Assembly (NCBI RefSeq): GCF_009711415.1
Contig: NZ_SMLZ01000106.1
Location: 26,445-90,444, forward strand
Source: Roseibium denhamense
GTDB lineage: Bacteria; Pseudomonadota; Alphaproteobacteria; Rhizobiales; Stappiaceae
Length of the DNA: 64,000 bases
Direction of reading: 5' to 3'
The notes beneath the pieces are model-generated. The model was given only the letters and a program-made list of their open reading frames with translations. It did not search any database and was not told the DNA's origin. The first letter of the stretch is position 1; each line of letters begins with the position of its first letter. A program made the position numbers and the translations under genes. Shown one piece after another: positions 17,845 to 25,924 of the stretch.

Positions 17845-18492
17845 TTAGGTCCAATCAACATCAAATCTCGTGACAATTTGGGCTATCTGATCCGTGTTCA
17901 GAGCGTTCGCAGCCACGCCGCGCAGCAGGAGCGCGAGCCGGGCGGTTGCCTCCAGCTCTTCCATTGCATATACGGCCGCTTCAAGATCCTTTCCCGCAAC
18001 GACCGGCCCATGATTGGCGAGCAGCACCGCAGACCGTTTGCCCGCCAGACCACGGACAGCGTTGCCCATCGCCGGATCGCCGGGCACGAAGAACGGCAGC
18101 AGCTGAACCTTGCCGAGTTGCATGATCCCGTAAGCCGTCAACGGCGGCAAAACATTGTCAGGATCAATGTCAGGGAACAGCGACAAGGCGACTGAATGAC
18201 ATGCATGCAAGTGAACAACCGCCCCTGTCGCTGCGCGGGTCTCGTAGAATGCAGCATGCAAAGGCATTTCCTTGGTCGGGTTGTCACCGGACAGCAGCTC
18301 GCCCGTCCCCGACAAATGACTGATCCGGCCCGGATCCAGAAACCCCATGGAAGACCCGGTCGGCGTCACCAAGAGAGTTCCGTCATCCAGCCGCATGGAG
18401 ATGTTTCCGGTCGATCCATGCGTGAGACCGCGATCAAAGATCGATTTGGCCATCATGGCTATCTGTTCACGGGCCTTGGAAACGTTCGTCAT
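17845..18492 (-). CDS. otnC: Class II aldolase-family 3-oxo-tetronate 4-phosphate decarboxylase-like protein (OtnC)
   Basis: 215 residues, class II aldolase/adducin fold. The metal site is seen in VVHLHACHSVALS (two His) and NHGPVVAGKDLEAA (third His); the catalytic acid is probably in MPLHAAFYE. The start GLTHGSTGNISMRLDDGTLL is typical of OtnC/fuculose aldolase relatives. After an OtnK kinase, OtnC decarboxylates 3-oxo-tetronate 4-phosphate to dihydroxyacetone phosphate. The ATG overlaps the otnK stop by 4 bases, so translation is coupled. Confidence 0.85.
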   Translation of the reverse strand: MTNVSKAREQIAMMAKSIFDRGLTHGSTGNISMRLDDGTLLVTPTGSSMGFLDPGRISHLSGTGELLSGDNPTKEMPLHAAFYETRAATGAVVHLHACHSVALSLFPDIDPDNVLPPLTAYGIMQLGKVQLLPFFVPGDPAMGNAVRGLAGKRSAVLLANHGPVVAGKDLEAAVYAMEELEATARLALLLRGVAANALNTDQIAQIVTRFDVDWT

Positions 18493-19721
18493 GCGCCAGT
18501 CTCCAAAACCGACAGCGCTTTTTCGAAGAAGTCGGGACCACCGAAATTTCCTGACTTGAGTGCCAGGGCAAGCGGCCGGCCACCGACCTTCAATGCCGGA
18601 ACGCCGGCTGCGATGCGAGGTCCAACTTCCAAGGTCGTTGCCGCGACGCCGGAGACAACGGCTCCAGACGTCTCCCCGCCGGCAACTACAATACGTTCAA
18701 CACCGGTATTGGAAAGAGCCGCCGCCAGGTTGGCAAAAAGTGTTTCAATCGCCTCCGAACTCACCTCTTTGCCAAATGCCTCTTGAGAGGCTTTGACGGA
18801 GCTCGGATCAGCCGATGAGTAGATGAGAGGCGCCACGTCCTGTTTGACAGTCCATTCCACCAGCTCTTGCAGCGACAATCTTTTTTCAACAACGTCTTCG
18901 ATCTTGATTTCCCGGCTTGGCGCAACCTGCCTATAGCGTTCCACTTGCCCACGCGTTGCAACAGAACAGGACCCTGAAAGCACAACGGCTTTCCCTCCGG
19001 CACCGGCCCATTCCTGGCTCTGCGGTGTGAACCCGAAATTCTGAGGCAGCCCAAGCGCTATTCCAGATCCGCCGGTCACGAGACGCCGCCCCTTTGCGGC
19101 CGCTCCAATGGCGATGAGATCGCCGTAGTCAATCGCGTCGATCACAACCATACGGTCAGACGCAGTTTCGATATGACTGGCAATGGCGGCGGCGCCCCTT
19201 GATACGGTTTGGTGGGGCACATGCGCGATTTGCCAGGATGTTTGCCGTGCCAGCACGCGCCGGATATCCGGATCCTTCATGGGCGTGAGCGGGTGGTTTT
19301 GCATACCGCTTTCGTTCAAAAGCCGGTCGCCGACGAAAAGATGTCCCTGAAACACCATCCGCCCGTTTTCGGGGAAGGCAGGGCAGACAATGACCGAACG
19401 CTCGCCAAGCCGCTTGGCCAGTGCAGCCGTGACCGGCCCGATGTTTCCGTCATCAGTGGAATCGAATGTCGAACAAATCTTGAAGACAATCTGCGAGCAG
19501 CCTTGGGCCAACAGCCAGTCGCAGGCTGCCAAGGACTGCTGCACTGCGTCGTCAACTGCCACCGTTCGTGTCTTCAGGCTGACAACACCGGCTTCGCTTC
19601 TATCCGCAATAGTGGTTTCGGGAACGCCAACAAATTGCTTGGTCGGCATGCCCGCTTCCGACAAAGTCAGTGCGATGTCTGAGGCACCGGTAAAGTCGTC
19701 TGCAACGACACCGAGCTTCAT
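18489..19721 (-). CDS. otnK: Four-carbon acid sugar kinase (DUF1537), 3-oxo-tetronate kinase-like OtnK
   Basis: 410 residues. The N-terminal DUF1537 substrate domain begins LGVVADDFTGASDIALTLSE, and the C-terminal nucleotide-binding domain has RIVVAGGETSGAVVSG and GVPALKVGGRPLALALKSGN. Such kinases phosphorylate 3-oxo-tetronates or related acid sugars with ATP in the cytoplasm. The pairing with otnC supports a 3-oxo-tetronate substrate. The gene overlaps both neighbours by 4 bases. The exact stereoisomer cannot be read from sequence. Confidence 0.88.
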   Translation of the reverse strand: MKLGVVADDFTGASDIALTLSEAGMPTKQFVGVPETTIADRSEAGVVSLKTRTVAVDDAVQQSLAACDWLLAQGCSQIVFKICSTFDSTDDGNIGPVTAALAKRLGERSVIVCPAFPENGRMVFQGHLFVGDRLLNESGMQNHPLTPMKDPDIRRVLARQTSWQIAHVPHQTVSRGAAAIASHIETASDRMVVIDAIDYGDLIAIGAAAKGRRLVTGGSGIALGLPQNFGFTPQSQEWAGAGGKAVVLSGSCSVATRGQVERYRQVAPSREIKIEDVVEKRLSLQELVEWTVKQDVAPLIYSSADPSSVKASQEAFGKEVSSEAIETLFANLAAALSNTGVERIVVAGGETSGAVVSGVAATTLEVGPRIAAGVPALKVGGRPLALALKSGNFGGPDFFEKALSVLETGA

Positions 19722-20515
19722 GTGCCGATCTCCTGCAAAGGCCCGTGATCCAGGCGGACAACATGGTCCGGGCCGGAGACCGGAAAATAGGTCCGGACCA
19801 GCGGGTCATGACCCGGCACGACCAGATTGTCAGAGCTTGCCAGCCAACGGATCCGCTGGAAACCGTCGAGCATATCCTCCAGATCAACAACAATCGGAAA
19901 GGGTTTTGCGCGGAGAAAATTCTCGTAGTAATGCGACGCGTCGGAGGCAAGGCATAACCAGCCCGCGCTCGTGAGCACCCGCACGGCTTGCAGTCCTTTA
20001 CTATGCCCGCCGATCCGGTGAACAGTCACACCCTCTGCAACTTGGCCATCTCCGTTGTGAAACACGACGCGGCCGGAATAGAGCCGCTGAACAGCTTCGC
20101 AGATATGATCTCCCGTGAACGGGGCCTGCAGAACCGGATGGCACATGCAAGGGCCGGTTGCATAGGCCATTTCAGCGGCCTGCAAGTGGATCGTTGCGGC
20201 GGGAAAATGCTTTAGCCCACCGGCATGGTCATAGTGAAGATGCGTGACGATAATCGTCGATATGCCGTCAGGCGAAATCCCGAGCGGCGCCAATGCGTCC
20301 CGCGGATCCTGGAGAACGGGCCGTCCACGTCTTTGCCCTTCATCATGATCGTAACCGGTGTCGACAAGAATGGTCTCGCTTCCGCGGCGAAGGACCCACA
20401 CGAAGTAGTCCATGTGATGCGGCTGGTCGTGATTGTCGTCGAACAGGAAGCTGTCCCGGCGTGTCCGGGTGTTTCGCTCCGCGTATTTGATCGCAAAGAC
20501 TTCCCACGGCGTCAT
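19718..20515 (-). CDS. MBL-fold metallo-hydrolase (lactonase-like)
   Basis: 265 residues with the metallo-beta-lactamase motif TIIVTHLHYDHAGGLKHF (HxHxDH), a further His in RIGGHSKGLQAVRV, and a terminal metal ligand in LVVPGHDPLV. The subgroup is called N-acyl homoserine lactonase-like. In this operon a sugar-acid lactonase is more likely than a quorum quencher: a tetronolactone would be opened before oxidation. That is inference from the neighbours, since it is coupled by 4-base overlaps to otnK and to the small monooxygenase gene. Confidence 0.8.
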   Translation of the reverse strand: MTPWEVFAIKYAERNTRTRRDSFLFDDNHDQPHHMDYFVWVLRRGSETILVDTGYDHDEGQRRGRPVLQDPRDALAPLGISPDGISTIIVTHLHYDHAGGLKHFPAATIHLQAAEMAYATGPCMCHPVLQAPFTGDHICEAVQRLYSGRVVFHNGDGQVAEGVTVHRIGGHSKGLQAVRVLTSAGWLCLASDASHYYENFLRAKPFPIVVDLEDMLDGFQRIRWLASSDNLVVPGHDPLVRTYFPVSGPDHVVRLDHGPLQEIGT

Positions 20516-20802
20516 TGAGCGACCTTCCTGTATGTTTTCACGGACTTGTCTGCGACCATGCCTGCAATCTTGCGATCAAAGGCTAGAAAATGCTCCGTCT
20601 CCAGATGCACCTGGAACGCGGCTGCATCGTCATAGATCTCATAAAGGAACACCTCCTCCGGCCGGTCCGGGTCGGTGCAGACATCAAACTGCCTGCAACC
20701 TGGCTCTTCCCTGAGCGAAGCCTCGGCGTTTTCGGTCATCAGAGGCAAAAACACCTTTTTCTGTCCCGGCTTTAACTGGAACGTGACAGTCACCACAAAC
20801 AC
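20512..20802 (-). CDS. ABM-family small protein, putative quinol monooxygenase
   Basis: 96 residues, an ABM ferredoxin-like domain (MFVVTVTFQLKPGQKKVFLP, EEVFLYEIYDDAAAFQVHLE). ABM-type proteins often sit in catabolic operons where their role is unclear; some are mutarotase-like or epimerase-like in fold. It is the first gene after the TRAP membrane subunits and overlaps the MBL gene by 4 bases. It is a different branch from the ABM protein at 13.2 kb. Confidence 0.8.
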   Translation of the reverse strand: MFVVTVTFQLKPGQKKVFLPLMTENAEASLREEPGCRQFDVCTDPDRPEEVFLYEIYDDAAAFQVHLETEHFLAFDRKIAGMVADKSVKTYRKVAQ

Positions 20803-20817
20803 AACACCCTCCCCAAC

Positions 20818-22101
20818 CTACCTGAACAGCCCGACCATACCCATCGTGAAGATCGGGAAGTAGGTCACGAGCATGAGCGCGAATAGAGCTGCAATATATA
20901 GATGCAACATTCGGCGGGCGATCGAAAGGACGCCAACTCCGGAGATACGGGAAGCGACGTAGAGCGTTGCTCCAACCGGAGGTGTGAACAAGCCCACCGC
21001 AACATTGCAGGTCATGATCACGCCAAGATGGACTGGGTCGACACCAAAAATCTTGGCGGTCGGCAAGAACAACGGAGCGGTCAGGAGGATCGCAGGTACC
21101 GGATCCAGGACCAGACCGAGGACAAGCAAGACAATATTGACCAGGAGCAGGAACATCCACGGTCCGGTTGAAAACTCCTGCACGAACCCAACCAGGATTT
21201 GTGGCATCTGTTCGAGTGTAATCAGCCAGCCAAGAACCGTCGTTGCCCCGATCACCACCATCACGACAGAGCTGGTCACGAAGGAATCAATGAGAAGGCG
21301 CGGCAGGTCCCGGATATGGAAATCGCGATAGACAAGTGTCGTGACCAGAAGACCGTAAATTACCGCCAGCGCCGCAGATTCCGTGGGTGTGACCCAGCCC
21401 GTAAAAATGCCTCCAAGGATCAGGATCGGCATCAACAAGGCGGGCGCCGTGCCGATAAACGAGGATGTCAGCTCCTTGAATGTTGTCGTTCTACCGCCCG
21501 GGTCGCAATTGGTGGTCTTGCCCACATAGTAGCAAACACCCATGAAAAACGCGCCAAACAGGATACCTGGTACCATGCCGCCAATAAACAGGTCGGCCAC
21601 GGAGACGTTGCCAACAAAGCCGTAAATCAGCATGGGAATAGAAGGGGGAATGATAATCCCGATCGTACCGGCTGCTGCGACCAGTCCGGCGGCAAAGGCC
21701 TTGTTGTAGCCTTCACGGGACATGTTCTTGATCATGACGGAACCGATGGCCGCAGAATCTGCAATCGCAGATCCTGAAATTCCTCCGAAGATCATCGATG
21801 CTCCGACAACAACCATGCCCAGACCGCCAGCCATGAAGCCGAAGGCGGCCCTTGCAAAACCTATGATCCGGAGGCCGACGCCGCCCCGGCTCATCATTTC
21901 GCCCGCGACGATGAACAGCGGGATCGCAAGAAAGTGGTTTGGCTCGACGCCCCCGATGAAGTTCAGGAACAAGGCTTGAAGCGGGTATCCGAGATCAAAC
22001 ACAAAAATCGGAAGGACTGCTGTGATCAGAATCGCCCAGACGAGCGGAATTCCCAAGAAGACGGTCGTGAGGAAAACCGCGACAACAAAAAGCAAGATCA
22101 T
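20818..22101 (-). CDS. dctM: TRAP transporter large membrane subunit (DctM)
   Basis: 427 residues, about 12 hydrophobic segments, with DctM motifs LAIPLFIVAGEMMSRGGVG, GGISGSAIADSAAIGSVM and TIGIIIPPSIPMLIYG. It drives sodium-coupled uptake of an organic acid delivered by the binding protein. ATG overlaps the dctQ stop by 4 bases. Placement with otnK and otnC points to an acid sugar substrate. Confidence 0.9.
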   Translation of the reverse strand: MILLFVVAVFLTTVFLGIPLVWAILITAVLPIFVFDLGYPLQALFLNFIGGVEPNHFLAIPLFIVAGEMMSRGGVGLRIIGFARAAFGFMAGGLGMVVVGASMIFGGISGSAIADSAAIGSVMIKNMSREGYNKAFAAGLVAAAGTIGIIIPPSIPMLIYGFVGNVSVADLFIGGMVPGILFGAFFMGVCYYVGKTTNCDPGGRTTTFKELTSSFIGTAPALLMPILILGGIFTGWVTPTESAALAVIYGLLVTTLVYRDFHIRDLPRLLIDSFVTSSVVMVVIGATTVLGWLITLEQMPQILVGFVQEFSTGPWMFLLLVNIVLLVLGLVLDPVPAILLTAPLFLPTAKIFGVDPVHLGVIMTCNVAVGLFTPPVGATLYVASRISGVGVLSIARRMLHLYIAALFALMLVTYFPIFTMGMVGLFR

Positions 22102-22628
22102 AGGAGCGCCTCACCACCGTCGGAGTGAGTAGACTTCGGAATGACCGGGTTCCGGATATCGAACACCATGTTGAACAGGTGGAAAATCAGGCTCAGGGTC
22201 ATGCCGACCGGCATGGAGGCGTAAAGGAGCCCCACAGGCCAGTACAGAACGGTCGTCTTTTGCGCCCAGGTATGGAGCGAGATGTTGAAGCCCGTGTAGA
22301 TGAGGCTGATCAGCAGCGCCGCGATGATGGCGTCAATGATAATCGACAGGCCGCGTTGCACCAGGCGCGGCAGCAGGCTTTCGACGATTTCCGTCACCCG
22401 CATATGCGCCCCGCGGGCAATCGCCGCCGCGCAACCGATAAATGTGCTCCACAACAAGAGGAAACTGGTCACTTCAAGCGACCAGGCGAGGTCAAATCCT
22501 GCAAAGCCACGCAGGAATGCATTGCAAAAGACAAGCGAAACGATTGCCAGACCGGCAAGAGCAAGACACACGTCAACGAGATGGCTGAGCAACCGCAGTG
22601 CCGCCGGATAATGATCACGGTAATCCAA
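22098..22628 (-). CDS. dctQ: TRAP transporter small membrane subunit (DctQ)
   Basis: 176 residues with four predicted membrane helices, among them LVDVCLALAGLAIVSLVFCN and SLEVTSFLLLWSTFIGCAAA. A DctQ-family motif around RGAHMRVTEIVESLLP follows the second helix pair. It is the small partner of DctM, lies 79 bases after dctP and overlaps dctM. Confidence 0.88.
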   Translation of the reverse strand: MDYRDHYPAALRLLSHLVDVCLALAGLAIVSLVFCNAFLRGFAGFDLAWSLEVTSFLLLWSTFIGCAAAIARGAHMRVTEIVESLLPRLVQRGLSIIIDAIIAALLISLIYTGFNISLHTWAQKTTVLYWPVGLLYASMPVGMTLSLIFHLFNMVFDIRNPVIPKSTHSDGGEALL

Positions 22629-22707
22629 GGCTTTAACTTTCGAAAAAGTGCCGGAACCTCCACCGGTGAGATGTCAGGCTCCGGCTCAGTAACGCCCAAA
22701 TGCTCGA

Positions 22708-23721
22708 TCAGTTTTGGGCTGGGAGGGCCTCGCGGATCGCCGCCGCGTCGGCGAGGATCTTGTCGACGGCTTCGTCGCCGTAAACATCTTTGGCCTTGGC
22801 ATAGACGGACTGGACAGCCTCACGGAACGGGCCGATCTTCGGAACACTGACAACAGCGCCTTCTTCCTGCATTTCCAACAACTGGCTGTCGACGGAACTT
22901 TGAACCAGGTTACGGCTGAAAGCCGCGGATTCGGCGGCTGCTTTCAAAACGGCAGCCTGATCTTCTTCCGAAAAGGATTGCCAGGTCTTTTCCGCGATCG
23001 TCAGCGGAAGCGGGCTGTAAACATGACGCGTCAACGTGATGTTGGGCGCGACTTCGTAGAAACGAAGGGATCTGATGGTGTCGACCGGATTTTCTTGCCC
23101 GTTGACGATGCCTTGCTGGATCGCAAGGTAAACATCCGTGATTGGCATGACGACGGTTTGGAAACCGATTGCTTCCATGGACCACCGGATCATGTCGTTC
23201 GGGAAAACCCGCATTTTCATTGATTTTGCATCCTCAGGGGATCTCAGCGGTTCGTTGGTTGTGAAACTGCGGAAACCGGCTTCCCAGGTCGACAACACCC
23301 GGAAACCTTTTTCCGGCAGTTCTTCGAATTCGCCTTGGAGCCATTCCGAATTGTCATAGAGTTCCCAGCCCTGCTCATACGTGTCTACGAGGAAGGGCAT
23401 GGCGGTGAGGTTCAATGACGGAAGGTGCGTTGCATAGCTTCCAGTGGCCGACACCGTAAAATCGATCCCCCCCAATTGCAGAAGCTCAATCGCCTTAGGG
23501 TCATTCGCCAACTGACCTGATGGGAATACCTGCACTTCGTAGCGGCCATCAGTGTATTCGGCGACCTTTTCGGCAAACAGTTCAGCCGCCGCCTGGCGGG
23601 ATCCCCCCGGGTTGTCTGTGTGGCTGAAACGGAGCGTTTCCGCGGCAAACGCCCCGCTTACTCCAACTGCAAGAAAAGCAACGCCCGCAAAGAGGCGTCC
23701 TAGAAGTTTTTTGTCCAGCAT
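22708..23721 (-). CDS. dctP: TRAP transporter periplasmic substrate-binding protein (DctP)
   Basis: 337 residues with a signal peptide (LFAGVAFLAVGVSGAFAAE). Family motifs are ETLRFSHTDNPGGSRQAAA at the N terminus and MKMRVFPNDMIRWSMEAIGF and YLAIQQGIVNGQENPVDTI, which contains the conserved arginine-type carboxylate-binding loop. ATG 23721 has GGGAGGAAA at good spacing; an upstream in-frame ATG at 23769 has nothing. It is the first gene of an eight-gene operon and faces a divergent oxidoreductase gene. Its ligand is probably a four-carbon sugar acid. Confidence 0.88.
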   Translation of the reverse strand: MLDKKLLGRLFAGVAFLAVGVSGAFAAETLRFSHTDNPGGSRQAAAELFAEKVAEYTDGRYEVQVFPSGQLANDPKAIELLQLGGIDFTVSATGSYATHLPSLNLTAMPFLVDTYEQGWELYDNSEWLQGEFEELPEKGFRVLSTWEAGFRSFTTNEPLRSPEDAKSMKMRVFPNDMIRWSMEAIGFQTVVMPITDVYLAIQQGIVNGQENPVDTIRSLRFYEVAPNITLTRHVYSPLPLTIAEKTWQSFSEEDQAAVLKAAAESAAFSRNLVQSSVDSQLLEMQEEGAVVSVPKIGPFREAVQSVYAKAKDVYGDEAVDKILADAAAIREALPAQN

Positions 23722-23775
23722 TTCGGTTTCCTCCCACGGCCCCTCCACAGGCCGTATTGGTTTGCACATTGATTT

Positions 23776-23785
23776 GCGTATACGC
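23776..23785. promoter_or_regulatory. Palindrome in the dctP/oxidoreductase promoter, possible GntR operator
   Basis: GCGTATACGC is a perfect 10-base palindrome in the 183-base divergent gap. FadR/FCD-type GntR regulators commonly bind sequences centred on GTATAC, and such a regulator is encoded at 24935-25609. It is a candidate site only. Confidence 0.45.
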
Positions 23786-23904
23786 TATTCAATCCCTTGT
23801 CAACGCTGCTCGTGTGCACTATCAAAAATCCATGCAATCGGATCGGGATGCGGCCATTGCGGGAAACCAATCCGATGCTGGCGTCAGATCGCGAGGGAGA
23901 TAGA

Positions 23905-24942
23905 ATGAAAAACGGAGCGCAGACCTTGCGGGTTGCTTGCCTGGGCGCAGGCTATTTTGCGCAGTTTCACTATGATGCCTGGCGCCGGAATGACCGTATT
24001 AAGCTGGTGGGCGCCTGTGATCGGGATCAGGAAAAAGCAAAGGCAACGGGGCTTGCAGCATTTTCCTCATTGGACACCATGTTGAAAATGGCTCGTCCGG
24101 ATCTTCTGGATGTGATTACACCGCCACATACGCATCTTGAAGCGATCACACTGGCCATTGCCAATGGTGTCCGCATCATCATCTGTCAGAAACCGTTTTG
24201 CGGCTCACTCGCCGAGGCCAAAGAAGCGGTGAAAAGGACCGACGAGGCTGGCGCTACACTTGTCATCCATGAAAATTTCCGGTTCCAGCCATGGTACCGA
24301 ACATTCAAGCAAGCGATTGACAGCGGACTGTTGGGCAATGTCCTGCAACTCACGTTCCGTCTTCGGACGGGAGACGGTCAAGGCCCGGACGCATATTTGG
24401 ACCGTCAGCCCTACTTCCAGACAATGCCCAAATTGCTCATTCACGAAACTGGAGTTCACTGGATTGACACCTTCCGGTACCTGCTGGGTGACCCCGAAGC
24501 CGTCTATGCTGACCTTCGCCGCCTCAATCCGGTGATAGAAGGTGAAGATGCGGGCTATTTCGTATTTGATTACAAAAACGGTGTCAGGGCTCTCTTTGAC
24601 GGGAACAGGTTGCTCGATCACGCCGCAGACAACTGCCGGACAACCCTTGGCGAAGCAATCGTTGAAGGCACCGAGGGGACATTGACACTCTGCGGGGACG
24701 GAAGCGTACGGCTACGCAATTTCGGCAGCCTGAAGGAGAGCACTCTTTTGGAAGCAAAGACCTGGCAAGGGTTTGGCGGCGATTGCGTGAAAGCGCTGAT
24801 AGATCACGTCGTGGACGGGGTCCTTGATGGCAAACCCTTGGAAAACCGGGCTAGGGACTACCTGCGGGTGATTGCGATCGAGCGCGCGATTTACGAATCT
24901 GATCGGGTGGGGCGGAAAATTTGGGAATTTGCCGATGCTTGA
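23905..24942 (+). CDS. Gfo/Idh/MocA-family oxidoreductase
   Basis: 345 residues. The N-terminal NAD(P)-binding Rossmann motif is VACLGAGYFAQFHYDAW; the family lysine is in IICQKPFCGSLAEAKEA, where EKP is more usual. The C-terminal Gfo/Idh sheet has LIHETGVHWIDTFRYLLG with the catalytic-type His. These enzymes oxidise or reduce sugar hydroxyls, so it may interconvert sugar acids before the kinase. ATG 23905 has GAGGGAGA upstream; the longer frame to 23797 overlaps the promoter. It overlaps the GntR gene by 8 bases. Confidence 0.85.
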   Translation: MKNGAQTLRVACLGAGYFAQFHYDAWRRNDRIKLVGACDRDQEKAKATGLAAFSSLDTMLKMARPDLLDVITPPHTHLEAITLAIANGVRIIICQKPFCGSLAEAKEAVKRTDEAGATLVIHENFRFQPWYRTFKQAIDSGLLGNVLQLTFRLRTGDGQGPDAYLDRQPYFQTMPKLLIHETGVHWIDTFRYLLGDPEAVYADLRRLNPVIEGEDAGYFVFDYKNGVRALFDGNRLLDHAADNCRTTLGEAIVEGTEGTLTLCGDGSVRLRNFGSLKESTLLEAKTWQGFGGDCVKALIDHVVDGVLDGKPLENRARDYLRVIAIERAIYESDRVGRKIWEFADA

Positions 24943-25609
24943 CCCGTCAAAACCGAAGACAATCACAACGCAGGCCATGGAAAAAATCCGGCAACTGATT
25001 TTTGACGGCGAGCTTGCAGCCGGATCGGATCATCTGGAAAGCGAATTGGCAGGCCTCCTCGGCATGTCACGGACCCCTGTGCGGGAGGCCACGCTGCTGC
25101 TGGCCCAGCAGGGCCTTCTGGAAGTGCGGCCACGCAAAGGCGTCCGCATTGCCTCGCTTTCCTTAACGGATATGGAGGAAATCTATGCGGTTCTGACCGA
25201 ACTTGAGAGCCTGGCCGCAGAAGAAGCCGCCCGGAAGGGATACTCCGAAAAGGATCTTGCCGCGCTAAAGTCTTCAATTGAGGCGATGGACACGGCACTG
25301 GAGCGTGAGGACAGGGACGCCTGGGCGAAGGCAGATGATGCATTCCACACCGAGCTTGTTCGCCTTGGTGGGAACTCGAGAATTCAAAACATCGTCGCCA
25401 TGATGGCGAACCAGGTCCGCCGGGCCAGGGCCATGACCCTTTACATCCGTCCGCTGCCAATCAAGTCGAACCAGGACCATAGAGTGGTTTACGAAGCAAT
25501 CCGGACCGGCGACTGCACCCATGCGCGCGAGCAGCACCGCACGCACAGGCAACATGCCCGCGAGGTTCTGATTGAGCTTTTGAAGAAACATCGCCTCTTT
25601 CAGCTCTAG
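24935..25609 (+). CDS. GntR-family (FadR/FCD) transcriptional regulator
   Basis: 224 residues. The winged helix has LESELAGLLGMSRTPVREAT and LEVRPRKGVRIASLS; the FCD effector domain follows with metal-type His residues in DDAFHTELVRLGGNSRI and REQHRTHRQHAREVL. It is translationally coupled to the Gfo/Idh gene, whose stop is within its first codons. It probably represses the divergent tetronate operon until an acid sugar binds. ATG 24935 is chosen because the upstream extension is antisense-like and overlaps the preceding gene. Confidence 0.87.
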   Translation: MLDPSKPKTITTQAMEKIRQLIFDGELAAGSDHLESELAGLLGMSRTPVREATLLLAQQGLLEVRPRKGVRIASLSLTDMEEIYAVLTELESLAAEEAARKGYSEKDLAALKSSIEAMDTALEREDRDAWAKADDAFHTELVRLGGNSRIQNIVAMMANQVRRARAMTLYIRPLPIKSNQDHRVVYEAIRTGDCTHAREQHRTHRQHAREVLIELLKKHRLFQL

Positions 25610-25711
25610 GGAATTTGTGGGGCTCTAAATATTGACCTGATGACCTGGGCACCTAAGCTTTAGAAGCAGTGAAAATTGGAAGTCCCTAACTCTGCTGGCC
25701 GGGATCAAGGC

Positions 25712-25810
25712 ATGTTCGGACTATCAATACCTGAGATCGCACATCTGCTTTTGGCGGCGCTTTTTGTAGCGTTTGCCTTTGCCGCATGGCGAAGCGTCAG
25801 CAAGAAGTGA
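25712..25810 (+). CDS. Possible small membrane peptide, 32 residues
   Basis: ATG at 25712 to TGA at 25810. The peptide begins MFGLSIPEIAHLLLAALF, is one hydrophobic helix, and ends in a basic tail WRSVSKK. The start resembles TatA-like or other single-span peptides (MFG-x-x-x-PE), but it lacks the TatA amphipathic helix. GGGA lies 7 bases before the ATG. It could be an upstream peptide of the protease gene that follows. No family match is claimed. Confidence 0.35.
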   Translation: MFGLSIPEIAHLLLAALFVAFAFAAWRSVSKK

Positions 25811-25924
25811 TTGCGCAGACCGCGCCAGGAACCGGACCGTACGAGCTTGCCTGACAGATCAAGGTTTCTTTTCTGCTTATGGCCGCTTTCATTTGATAGG
25901 GTTTTGGATCAGCGAGGATTGAGT

